The notes under the pieces are model-generated. The model searched no databases and had not been told where the DNA came from. It saw only the letters and a list, made by a program, of their open reading frames with translations. From Centroberyx gerrardi (Eukaryota > Chordata > Actinopteri > Beryciformes > Berycidae), in NCBI RefSeq assembly GCF_048128805.1, contig NC_136006.1, positions 5,160,001 to 5,224,000 on the forward strand: a stretch of 64,000 nucleotides of DNA, given 5' to 3'. Below, piece by piece: positions 1 through 13,100 of this stretch. Both the position numbers and the translations under genes were made by a program. Numbering within the stretch: the first letter of the stretch is position 1; each line of letters begins with the position of its first letter.

Positions 1-385
1 TAAAAATAATAATGCTTCCAAGCACCTATATTTTGTATCTGTAATTTTGATAATTTTGTACCAATAGTACGGTAGCATGTGTGTTTGTATGTATATTTTG
101 GATAATCTTTATTGTGGATGATTGAGTATCCTCTTTATTAGGATTCCTGATGTTCTTGCTGTAGTTGACATTGACATTTTTGTGGACTGTTTTTGATGCC
201 AATTCATTTCATATTGGATTCAACTGCAATCAATTGCATAATTCTTATATATATTGTAATTGCACTGTGTTTTTTTTTTTCTTCCTTTCTCCTCCTAGTA
301 TGTGTGTATGTTAGTGTCTGTATGTTTCCTCTGTCATTGGTGGTCTGTATGTTTGTAATTATTTGAAACTGTGAAAAAAATAATA
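1..385 (+). repeat. LINE 3'-end-like fragment, copy 1 of 3
   Basis: An AT-rich stretch that recurs almost unchanged at 6508-6895 and, more diverged, at 10108-10490. All three copies end in an A-rich tail just before the conserved sequence that follows each LRR exon on the minus strand. The tail and lack of coding capacity suggest the 3' end of a LINE that was copied along with the LRR cassettes. Confidence 0.5.
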
Positions 386-492
386 AGAGCAGAGAAAATC
401 CTACACAGGTTAGGAATCTATTCACTGATGTTAACCTGTATGTAAAGCAGGATTTAAATGTTAATGTGTTGACCAGGTTGAGGAATCCTGAC

Positions 493-666
493 CTGAGAGA
501 TTCCAGTCTGCAGTGTGGACTCTCCAGTCCAGCAGAGAGCAGCTTCAGTCCTGAATCCTGCAGGTTGTTGTTACTCAGGTCCAGCTCTCTCAGACTGGAG
601 GACTGGGAGCTGAGAACTGAGGCCAGAGAAGCACAACCTTTCTCTGTGACCAGACAGCCTGACAGC
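493..666 (-). CDS. NLR LRR exon 8 (last one in window)
   Basis: A 174-nt LRR exon ([38 protein letters not shown], ending CRLESLR). Phase 2-2. The acceptor AG follows a (GT)n tract at plus strand 670-722. Donor CTCAG|GTCAGG. Further exons must lie left of the window if the gene is complete. Confidence 0.8.
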
Positions 667-684
667 CTGCACACACACACACAC

Positions 685-726
<42 letters not shown>

Positions 727-3700
727 AAGTTTTCTTCCATTGATGTACAGTTTATTTATTGTTTATTACTGAGAATTTTTTCCCCCTGCTTTTGTACACA
801 GGGATTTTCTGAAAAAGACCACCAAGCTTTCAGTGTAAACTTCCTGTTTAAAACATTATAGACCTAAAGTATCGGATCCGATACCAAATGTCATGTTGTC
901 TTTAAAACATCACTGTGTCTCAATAATTTGAGCTAGAGATATAATAATGATAATAATAATAATAATAATAATAATAACCTTTATTTGTATAGCACCTCTC
1001 ATACACAACATGCAGCTCAAAGTGCTTTACATCAATAAAAGGCAGATAAAAGACAGATAAAAAGATAAAATTCATATAAAAGAACAAGCAAAATGCATTG
1101 AATCAAATCAAGTAAAATAGAAACATAAAAGGACACAACACTCCCACTCTTAGATGCACATTGTGAGTGAACCCATATGTTTTCTTTAATTTTCTTTTTC
1201 CCTGTCCTTCCTGATTCTACTCTTGATCTGATATTTACGTCAGATCTCACTGGCTCAGGCAGACGAGAATCACAGATTCTCCTCTTGGTCAAAAACCTCC
1301 CCATCCACAGATGGATGAGAAACATACAGGGTAAAGCTCTGTCCCCCCCACATATAGTGTTCACTCGTGCAAGTAAGCATTACCCGGACAAGACCAATGA
1401 AAATTCGTACTTGCCCGTGTCAGCTCTGTTGGGATCCTGAACAGAAACAGTTCAAATGAAGGCTACTTAAAAGCTAAGCTGAAAAGATACGTTTTTAGCA
1501 GTCGTTTGAAAATGCTTACAGAGCCCGCCTCTCTAATATTCTTTGGGAGGGTGTTCCACACTTTAGGAGCGTAGTTAAAAAAGGCTGCATCCCCAATCTT
1601 CTTCTGAGTGGGGTTTTGTACTTCTAACAAACCAGCAGTAGAAGACCTGAGGGTTCTTGATGGAAGCAGCAGGAATTCTGTAATGTAGGCCGGTCCTAAG
1701 CCATTAAGAGAGAATTGATTAAGAGAATTGATTTTAAAGTTCTTTTACTTCGTTGTAAAATAACTTTAAAATCAATTCTAAAAGGACACTGGGAGCTAGT
1801 GCAATGTAGCTAAAATCGGAGTGACATGCTCTCGCTTCCTTGTTTTTGTTAAAAGTCTAGCTGCAGAGTTTTGGATAAGCTGAAGCCTCTCAATAGACTT
1901 TTTTGGGAGAAAGGGCAAAAAGGGCGTTGCAGTAGTCCAGTCTACTTGTAACTTAGCGTGAGTTAGCTTTTCAGCATCTTTCTGGGTTAGGAAGGGCCGC
2001 ACCTTGGCAATATTTCTAAGATGAAAGAATTCTGTTCTGGTCACCTTGTTTATACATCACACTTCCGCTCTTGCGGAGTCAGAGTTTACTTTTGTATGGG
2101 GAAGTCGCTTGTCTGAGCCGTTGTGTCTAACTTTATGTTATAAGTCTCTTTTTGGTTGCTGAAAACCTTGACCTATATCACAACAACGTCTGCCCTTAAT
2201 AAAACTACAGCTGAAGTATAAAGTTTTTCGTCTGGTGTTCATCTCTTCTTCTCTAACGACTCCCCGGAGATCATCCACATCTCTACAATGTACAATGATT
2301 TGATTAATTTCTGGGTGGTCAGACAGTAGTTGGGGGATTTTTTCACTGATGTCACAAACCATTGCACTTGGAAAACAACATGTTTTGATCATCTTACCGC
2401 TTATATGCGTTTTTTTGCATGTGAAACTACAGAATCGCAGCTAACTAACCAGCCCAAGCTCGTCTATGTGCCCCGCTAGGTTTCGTTGTGAAAGTAAAAT
2501 GTAAAGTTATAAAACATATGGATAGGCCACCAGTTTAGTTGGTGCATAGACCTAGCCCTATCCATATATATGTGAATCAATTGTAATCTCCAATCTTTAC
2601 TGATCATGTGCTCAATGCTAGATGTCATCACGTAGGGTCTATCGAAGGCTTGGCTTGTTTACCGTCGAGCTACCGGCTAATGCCATGCGAAGAGATGGCG
2701 AGGAAAAAGTTTACTCCGGAGGAAGTTTTGGAACAACTTTTCAGGTATAGTGACGAGGAAGAGGCACAGCCATCTGCCCCTGAAAGTTGCTATTCCGAGG
2801 ATGAACGCCATTTTATGGAAGGACTCGATACTTTTGACGATCTGTAAGTACATTTATGAAATTATCCAAATAGGCCATACATGATGCATGTCCACTGATT
2901 TGTTTTATGTCCCAGCTGTGAAGCACTTCGAGCTTCTGCTTTGTATGATAGATGCCACACAAATAAAGTTATTATTATGTTGTATTATTAGAATTATTAT
3001 TATTGTGAAAGGAAAGTGATCATTTCAATTTGCTAACTTTTTTTTATATTTTTGTGTGTCCGGGAGCTGCTCTCTGCTGAACTGATGGGAGTACCATTGG
3101 ACTTCTCTGTTCCAGACAGACAGTATACACACTCCTGTGGCAATTGCTCCCACTGATGACAAGTCCAAAATGGCAACAGAGGGACACAGGAAATCTAGGC
3201 TCTGCAAGAAACTGACACCTTTATGGTGTAAGGCATGCCAGGTACCTCTGTGTGTCATCTTGGACAGAAATTGCCATGATGCATATCATATGTAAACTAC
3301 ATTGTCCAAAAAGTCACTGATACTGCCAAAAAAAACAAAAAACGGCTGGTGACAATGCTCATAAAAATGAGCATAGATAAAAAAGTAAACATGGCAGAAG
3401 TGCCAAATCACTTCAGGGATCTTTCAAAGGCCCATTTGAACATTTTTCATATATTTTTCTCTTTCAACCTCTTTGTGTGCAGTGGTTTTATAATAAAATA
3501 AGTAAAAATTCCATTTGCTTTTTTTAAAATTTGTTTCAATTATGGTCTGATTTCCCCTATAATAGTGTATAGAACTGTTTATTGAGAGATATGTCTAGTT
3601 GCCTAAGGTTGTGCAGACTCTGGGGATGTATAGACTTTGATGATATTGTGAAAATTACAACAATATAAGCCAAAATACAAAGGTATAGGCAAAGATGGGA

Positions 3701-4331
3701 AAATGAATGGCAGGTCCCAGTTATTAAAACAAGATACATGTCAGATAATCACTATCTGCTCTGATGTTAGGTGTGATAATGTGATTTAGTTTTAGTAAAA
3801 ACTGCAGCGGTCACCATTCCAAACAACAAATGATCCAATGATCTGTTTTGTGCTTTCTTTTGGCCAGTTTGTCAATTCTTGGATCAGTTTGCTGCAGAAT
3901 CTTAGAAATCCTTTTTGGTGTTTTACATCTCAACAACAGAGACAGTAAGGAGGGGCAATAATGAAATATACTGATAGAAAGCAGAAAACAATTCATAGGG
4001 GATAGAAAATAGTGTGAAAGGTTGCTACCACAACTGGATTGAAAATCATAAGAGCAGAAAAAATCCTACACAGGTTAGGAATCTATTCACTGATGTTAAC
4101 CTGTATGTAAAGCAGGATTTAAATGGTCATGTGTTGACCAGGTTGAGGAATCCTGACCTGAGAGTTTCCAGTCTACAGTGTGGACTCTCCAGTCCAGCAG
4201 AGAGCAGCTTCACTCCTGAATAACGCAGGTTGTTGTTATTCAGGTCCAGCTCTCTCAGATGGGAGGGGTTGGAGCTCAGAGCTGAGGCCAGAGAGGGACA
4301 TCCTTCCTCTGTGATCAGACAGCCTGACAAC

Positions 4332-4424
<93 letters not shown>

Positions 4425-5149
4425 TTTTCTTCCATTGTAGTATAGTTTATGTATTTATTACTGAAAATTAATTTTGCCTGCTTTTGTACACAGATTTTCT
4501 AAAAAAAAAAGACCACCAAGCTCTCAGTGTAAACTTCCTGTTTAAAACAAGATACATGTCAGATAATCATTATCTGCTCTGATGTTGGGTGTGATAATGT
4601 GATTTTATTTGAGTAAAAACTGCAGCGGTCACCATTCCAAACAACAAATGATCCAATGATCTGTTTTGTGCTTTCATTTGGTCAGTTTGTCAGTTCTTGG
4701 ATCAGTTTGCTGCAGAATCTTAGAAATCCTTTTTGGTGTTTTACATCTCAACAACAGAGACAGCAAGAAGGGGCAATAATGAAATATACTGATAGAAAGC
4801 AGAAAACAATTCATAGGGGATAGAAAGTAGTGTGAAAGGTTGCTACCACAACTGGATTGAAAATCATAACAGCAGAGAAAATCCTACACAGGTAAGGAAT
4901 CTAGTCACTGATGTTAACCTGTATGTAAAGCAGGATTTAAATGGTCATGTGTTGACCAGGTTGAGGAATCCTGACCTGAGAGTTTCCAGTCTACAGTGTG
5001 GACTCTCCAGTCCAGCAGAGAGCAGCTTCACTCCTGAATAACGCAGGTTGTTGTTATTCAGGTCCAGCTCTCTCAGATGGGAGGGGTTGGAGCTCAGAGC
5101 TGAGGCCAGAGAGGGACATCCTTCCTCTGTGATCAGACAGCCTGACAAC

Positions 5150-5205
<56 letters not shown>

Positions 5206-5927
5206 TCTTCCATTGTAGTATAGTTTATGGATTTATTACTGAAAATTAATTTTGCCTGCTTTTGTACACAGATTTTCTAAAAAAAAAAGACCACCAAGCT
5301 CTCAGTGTAAACTTCCTGTTTAAAACAAGATACATGTCAGATAATCACTATCTGCTCTGATGTTGGGTGTGATAATGTGATTTTATTTGAGTAAAAACTG
5401 CAGCGGTCACCATTCAAAACAACAAATGATCCAATGATCTGTTTTGTGCTTTCATTTGGTCAGTTTGTCAGTTCTTGGATCAGTTTGCTGCAGAATCTTA
5501 GAAATCCTTTTTGGTGTTTTACATCTCAACAACAGAGACAGCAAGAAGGGGCAATAATGAAATATACTGATAGAAAGCAGAAAACAATTCATAGGGGATA
5601 GAAAGTAGTGTGAAAGGTTGCTACCACAACTGGATTGAAAATCATAAGAGCAGAGAAAATCCTACACAGGTAAGGAATCTAGTCACTGATGTTAACCTGT
5701 ATGTAAAGCAAGATTTAAATGGTCATGTGTTGACCAGGTTGAGGAATCCTGACCTGAGAGTTTCCAGTCTACAGTGTGGACTCTTCAGTCCAGCAGAGAG
5801 CAGCTTCACTCCTGAGTCCTGCAGGTCGTTGTTACTCAGGTCCAGCTCTCTCAGACTAGAGGACTGGGAGCTGAGAACTGAGGCCAGAGAAGCACAACCT
5901 TCCTCTGTGACCAAACAGCCTGACAGC

Positions 5928-5963
<36 letters not shown>

Positions 5964-7193
5964 TTAAGTTTTCTTCCATTGATGTATAGTCTATTTATTG
6001 TTTAATACTGAGAATTAATTTTGCCTGCTTTTGTACACAGGGATTTTCTGAAAAAGACCACCAAGCTCTATCTGCTCTGATGTTAGGTGTGATAATCTGA
6101 TTTAATTTTAGTAAAAACTGCAGCGGTCACCATTCAAAACAACAAATGATCCAATGATCTGTTTTGTGCTTTCTTTTGGCCAGCTTGTCAGTTCTTGAAT
6201 CAGTTTGCTGCAGAATCTTAGAAATCCTTTTTGGTGTTTTAGGTCTCAACAACAGAGACAGCAACGAGGGGAAATTATGAAATATACTGATAGTAAGCAG
6301 AAAACAATTTATAGGGGATAGAAAGTAGTGTGAAAGGTTGCTACCAAAACTGGATTGAAAATCATAAGAGCAGATCTGCATGGAAAGAGTTGCCGGGGTG
6401 TTAAAGGATCTTGATCATGGCTCCACTGGGCTGTGGGACCAAGTGGGAAATTCTTTAGCCTATTAATCCCAGAGATCCTTTTACACAACAGTAAACTGTC
6501 CATAAAAATAATAATGCTTCCAAGCACCTATATTTTGTATCTGTAATTTTGATAATTTTGTACCAATAGTACGGTAGCATGTGTGTTTGTATGTATATTT
6601 TGGATAATCTTTATTGTGGATGATTGAGTACCCTCTTTATTAGGATTCCTGATGTTCTTGCTGTAGTTGACATTGGCATTTTTGTGGACTGTTTTTGATG
6701 CCAATTCATTTCATATTGGATTCAACTGCAATCAATTGCATAATTCTTATATATATTGTAATTGCACTGTGTTTTTTTTTTTCTTCCTTTCTCCTCCTAG
6801 TATGTGTGTATGTTAGTGTCTGTATGTTTCCTCTGTCATTGGTGGTCTGTATGTTTGTAATTATTTGAAACTGTGAAAAAAAAAAGAAAAAAAAAAAAAG
6901 AAAATTATAAGAGCAAAGAAAATCCTACACAGGTTAGGAATCTATTCACTGATGTTAACCTGTATGTAAAGCAAGATTTAAATGGTCATGTGTTGAGAGA
7001 GGTTGAGGAATCCTGACCTGAGAGTTTCCAGTCTACAGTGTGGACTCTCCAGTCCAGCAGAGAGCAGCTTCACTCCTGAATCCTGCAGGTCGTTGTAGCT
7101 CAGGTCCAGCTCTCTCAGATGAGAGGACTGGGAGCTGAGAACTGAGGCCAGAGAAGCACAACCTTCCTCTGTAACCACATAGCCTGACAGCCT

Positions 7194-7277
<84 letters not shown>

Positions 7278-10053
7278 GTAAGTTTTCTTCCATTGATGTA
7301 TAGTTTATTTATTGTTTAATACTGAGAATTATTTTTGCCTGCTTTTGTACACGGATTTTCTGAAAAAGACCACCAAGCTCTATCTGCTCTGATGTTAGGT
7401 GTGATAATGTGATTTAATTTTAGTAAAAACTGCAGTGATGCTCACTTAGAAACCTTTATTGAGGCACACCAAAAACAGCTCAGGATGCCCATTGCTAATA
7501 TAGGACACACTTAAAGGGTAACTTCGGTATTTTTCAACCTGGACCCTATTTTCCCATCTTTTGGTGTCTAAGTGACTAAAGGGGACAACAATTTTTGAAA
7601 TTGGTCCAGTATTGAGCGAGATTGCTTCAGCCGGCAGCCGCAAAACAGGCTGCAATGTAATCCGACGGGGAAAATCGCACCGTCAATGTACGTCCACTAA
7701 AAGTTCTTGTTTTTGCCACTGACAGGCTCAGATTGTTATTATAAGTGTCTGACAACATTATGGAAAGGACCCTACAGAGAAATTAAACGTTTTTCTTTAC
7801 CTTTCGCTTGATCCGGTCTGTGTGTAACTTCCTGCAACAACTCAACTCTCACGAGACTTGAGCGAGACTTGGAAAAGAAGAAAAATGTTTCATTTCTCTG
7901 TAGGGCCTTTCCATAATGCTGTCAGACACTTATAATAACAATCTGAGCCTGTCAGTGGCAAGAGGCACAAGACAAGGTTGCCCAACGTCACCTGCACTGT
8001 TTGCCATTGCTATCGAACCGTTAGCTGCAATGATTAGATCTCATGAACACATTAAAAGTGTTATGATTGGGAATGAGGAGCATGTTATATCTTTGTATGC
8101 TGACGATATCTTGTTGTATCTTAGGGTTAGACCATGACCCTGTAAACTCAATAGCGTTTATTTTATCTTTAATTGAAAAGTTATCAGGCTACAAAGTTAA
8201 CGGGTAAAACCGAGATAATGCCAATTTCCAACTTTGACTATAAATCACTGAAGAATCAACTCAATTGGAACTGGTCCATTAAATGTGTTAAGTACTTAGG
8301 TATCTTCATTCTTAGAAAATCGGAAGACTCTTCGTTTGAATTACCTTCCAGCAGTTAATAAAATATTGGAGGAATTAAAGATAATTGGTCAGCTTCCCAT
8401 AGAGTCAACATAGTTAAAATGTCTGTTTTGCCAAATTTTTTATATTTATTTCAAAATCTTCCGACTATACCACCACAATCATTTTTTAAAAGGGTACAGA
8501 GTCTGCTGTCTTCCTTTATTTGGAACAACAAATCCCCACGGGTTTGTATGACAGTGCTGTATTTACAATATGACACTGGTGGCCTGAAGCTTCCCAACTT
8601 TTATTATTATTTTTTGTCAGCTCAATTTACTCAGATTAAACAATGGTTTTTAAATACTTAATGCTCATGGAAAAGAATAGAATCCTTGGATATTTATCCG
8701 TACAACTTGGAACATTTACCATACATTGATCTCTGAGAAGTGGATAAAATCACCAAGAATCCTGCTATACTAAACAGCCTCCGTATCTGGAAATTGTCCC
8801 ATAAATTGTTAGGTTACAACAATCCTCTTTCTCCTTTCTCCCCAATTTGGAAAAATCCAAGTCTCTCATGTTGTAAAGATGATACGTTCAAACCGTGGCA
8901 TGATAAAGGTATAAGGGAAATCTCTCATCTGTCTGAAAATGGGACCTTTCTCTCATTTACTCAATTTCAACATAAATATGGAGTTCCCTCTTCCCAATTA
9001 TTTAGATTTTTTCCAGACACTTGGTAAATACTGAGCAAGGTTCTTTTCAAGAACCTAAACCATCAAAATTGATGTCATATTAAACAATAGGGAAAATAAT
9101 AAGAAAAAAGTTACCTCGAAGATTTATAATGCTCTTATTGAAATAAAGTAGTAAATACAGATAGATTTAAGACAGAAGTGGGAACAAAATCTTCATATGG
9201 AAATACATCAGGAGGATTGGTCTTTTATTTGTAGAAAAGTTCATAAATGCTCTTACAATCTAAGACATAAACTAGCTCTATTTAAGATGGTACATGGGGT
9301 TTACTATACTCCAGAGAAACAGTGAGATATCATTTCTCTGTTGGCGTTGTAAGAAACAAAAAGTGACATTTTTTCACGTTTTGGTCATGTAATTTACTTT
9401 CTTTATTTTGGAACTCTGTTACCAAGATAATATCACGATGTTTACATGTATCTATTCCCTTTTCACCTCGTTTATGTCTTTTGGGAACTAGTATATCTGA
9501 CAAGTAGGAAAGCAGGTACATAGATCTTGCCTTGTTGGCAGCTAGGAAGTGCATAGCTTTAAATTGTAAAGTATCCATACCCACAGTAATAGCCCACTGG
9601 TGGAATGAATTCTCAAGCTACCTTACATTGGATAAAATTTATTGCAAGAGTAAAGGCAGATCCTCAGACGTTTTAAAAATATGGCAATCTCATACAGAAT
9701 TTGACTTCAAGAACCTCTTACACCAATGTCAGTGACTATGACAACGGCAGGATCTGAGTGCACTAGTTTGTGTTGTGTTGTTTTGTTTGTCTGTTTGTTT
9801 TTTTGTTTTGTTTTTATATCTTGAGGATATGATATGTGGGGATCCCTGATTGTTGGGAGTAGGCTTGACCCACATTACTCCACTGACTAACCTTTTGCTT
9901 TTCCCTCCACATTGTCACGAGTGTTATATCTCATCATGTTGTGCTTTCCTTGCCTTGTTTTGTCTGTTTTGTTAACGTGGGGGGTGGATTGGAGATATGG
10001 GGAATGAGTTATATGTGTGTATGTATATGTGTGTTTTCAAAAAGATAATAAAA

Positions 10054-10130
<77 letters not shown>

Positions 10131-13100
10131 CTTGCAAGCACCTTTATTTTGTATCTGTAATTTTGATAATTTTGTACTTTACAGTAGCATGTGTTTATAT
10201 GTATATTTTGGACAATCTTTATTGTGGATGATTGAGTACCCTCTTTATTAGAATTCCTGATGTTCTTGCCGTAACTGACATTGGCATTTCTGTGGACTGT
10301 TTTGATGCCATTTCATCTCATATTGGATTCAACTGCAATCAATTGCATAATTCCTATATACAATATATTGTAATTGCACTGTGGTTTTCACCGTTTTTTT
10401 CCCCTTTTGCCTGTGTGTATGTTAGTGTCTGTATGTTTCCTCTGTCATTGGTGGTCTGTATGTTTGTAATTATTTGAAACTCTGAATAAAAAAGAAAAAA
10501 AAGAAAAGAAAATCATAAGAGCAGAGAAAATCCCACACAGGTTAAGAATCTGTTCACTGATGTTAACCTGTATGTAAAGCAGGATTTAAATGGTCATGTG
10601 TTGAGAGAGGTTGAGGAATCCTGACCTGAAAGTTTCCAGTCTGCAGTGTGGACTCTCCAGTCCAGCAGAGAGCAGCTTCACTCCTGAATCCTGCAGGTTG
10701 TTGTAGCTCAGGTCCAGCTCTCTCAGACTAGAGGACTGGGAGCTGAGAACTGAGGCCAGAGAAGCACAACCTTCCTCTGTGACCAAACAGCCTGACAGCC
10801 TGCACACACACACACACACGCACACACAATTAAGTTTTCTTCCACTGATGTATAGTTTATTTATTGTTTATTACTGATAATTAATTTTGCCTGCTTTTGT
10901 ACACAGGGTTCTCTATCGTATCGAGACTATCTCTCCACCCAGTTACATATTCCATATGTATGGGGACTGACCCACTGGGTCAGGTGACGTGGATAATTTC
11001 TTTAAGACAAACCACCTGTGAGGTGGCTGATGACAGTATAAGAGCATCTGTGCGCCACACTATCACTGATCATTTTGATTCCACGAGAGCAGGTTGGCGT
11101 GTGTGCTGATACTACAAGAGAAAAGATAGAGTGAGAAGACAGTCTTTGCCACTTATCGTGTGTAAGAGAGAGTTGTAGGAAAGTGCCTCTCGGGGTGGCT
11201 GTTTTCTCCATAGATTGGGCTGTGTTTGGGGGTTCTGTGGAAACCGGAGTTTGCCGTGCTGTCGGCATTCAGTTCCTTGCCGGCCACTTCCTACGTAACG
11301 TTACCTGGTGTATTACTCTGACAGAGGGGTTAATGCGTCATAGGTACAGAGACTACAGCCGAACCCAGAGCGGTGGAAGCGGTGGTACGCGGTGTTGTGG
11401 GGAAAATAAAGAAATAAACACAAAACACACAGTAATCGGGAGTGCTTGCGAGGTAGCAGGTAACTGTGCGGCTGCCTTGCTGCTCATTTTACTGGCAGGT
11501 ACTTCCGTGTTCGCGCTCTTGCGGGAACTGATGCCTCCTGCAAGATTTGGCGAGATGGCAAACCTAGGTGGCCATAACTGTGTGGGTTGTGGCATACAGA
11601 TGCCCATAGAGGATGGACATGATAGATGTGTGCTGTGTCTTGGAGAGAACCACGCCTCTTTAGCTTGGGAGAACCCTTCCTCCTGTATGAATTGTTTTAT
11701 TTTCCCAGCACGGTCTTTGGAGGCCCGTTACTGTGTATTTGGGGGAAAGCGTAAACAGGTTGCTACACCCACTGGGCCCCGGCAGGCTAAACGCCTTAGG
11801 GGGGTGGAGTTTGGGTGTGATTCAATGAACCCCCTTACTGTTCCCTCACTCAGGTCCTTTTTGGGTGATACAAGGGTCGAGGCTGAGGCTTCGGTTGAGG
11901 AGCAGGAGGAAGTTGAAGAGGTGGATGTGGTAGGGTTTCACTCTTCAGACAGCGAGCTCTCTCCAGGGCAAGGGGAGGCTGCCCCTGAACCGTAGGAGGG
12001 GGAGCGGGGCCGCGAGCTCCGCCAATTCAGAGGGCTGATTAAAAGAGCGGCCCAGGCATTGGGGGTTGACCCCACGATAGCCAGGCACCTACTCCATCAC
12101 GCTTCGATGATGGGATGGAGGCACAGCCTGCTCCATTTCTGGTCAACCAGACCATTGCGACTCTCATGTTCCCTTCTGGCTCTGTGTTGGGGAAAACTAG
12201 TTGCCCGACTAAGGGATGCAGGATGTTGGACACCTTGCTAGCTAAGGTGCATAGGACTATAGCAGTTCAGGCACAGCTGGCTAATACTGGGTCCATATTG
12301 GCGCTGGATCACCGGCTGCTGGCACATGAGCTGGATGCCAGGCACAGTGCAAACCTTGTCTCTGAGCTGCAGCTTGTTTCATCTGTCATGGCACAGTTGA
12401 TGAAGGAGCAGGCGGCGGCTGCTGGGAAGGGTGTACCGTCTCTCTGGGTGACGAGGCGCCATTTATGGTTGTCCCAGTCTGGATTGCAACCAGAGGACCA
12501 GAGCTACCTTTTGAGGTTGCCGGTTGATCCCTCAGCCATGTTTGGTTCTGGGGCTAATGCTATGTTGCAGCAGGCCCAGGGAGCACGTCACTGTGCCCGG
12601 GAGGTTTCCAGTGCACTGGTCGGGCGCCACAGGTGGCAGGGGACTGGACAGTTGGCCAGGTCCCCTGCACAGACACAAGGGCCAAGCTGGGGCTCTGGTG
12701 ACCTGAGGGGTACCATAGAAGCTAAGTGTGGCAGAGGTAGGGGTAAAGGCAAGCAGAGCGAGGGGTCTCAGGGAAAGAGGCGGCCCAAGCCCCCGCCTCG
12801 CTCCTGACGCCATACCAGACCCAGCCTGCCTCCACCTAGCTCGGGCACGTCTTGCAGCTTGGAGGGCACTGGGTGCGAGCCCCTGGGTATTTTCAACCAT
12901 GACCTAGGGGTATCATATTCAATTTGCTCGTCGACCACCAACCTCAAGGACCCCAACAGTCTTCACGGTGGTGGATCCAAAAGACAGTGCTCCAGGCCGA
13001 AGTTTCCACTCTGTTGGGGAAGGGGGCCATCAGAGAGGTACCACAAGGCAACGGGCAGGCTGGTTTCTATTCCAGGTATTTTCTCATCCCGAAGAAGGAT

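Larger units (their letters stand above)
3727..6067 (-). repeat. three direct tandem cassettes of about 0.8 kb, each with an LRR exon
   Basis: Units begin at 3727, 4546 and 5323 with the same AAACAAGATACATGTCAG string. Each unit carries the same intron segment, an LRR exon and the GT microsatellite. Units 1 and 2 contain identical LRR exons and differ mainly by a few point changes and microsatellite length. A further dispersed copy of the same flank starts at 15594. Confidence 0.9.

Noticed and set aside
204..740. Long minus-strand frames beginning with Cys-Val repeats at several LRR exons
   Set aside because: The Cys-Val part is translation of the GT microsatellite; the real exon begins after the acceptor AG.
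466..861. Plus-strand frames antisense to LRR exons
   Set aside because: The LRR consensus happens to lack stops on the opposite strand; the product has no family resemblance and includes His-Thr microsatellite translation.
3727..6067. Regularly spaced repeats that could suggest a CRISPR-like array
   Set aside because: Units are about 0.8 kb and contain spliced LRR exons; this is a vertebrate tandem duplication.
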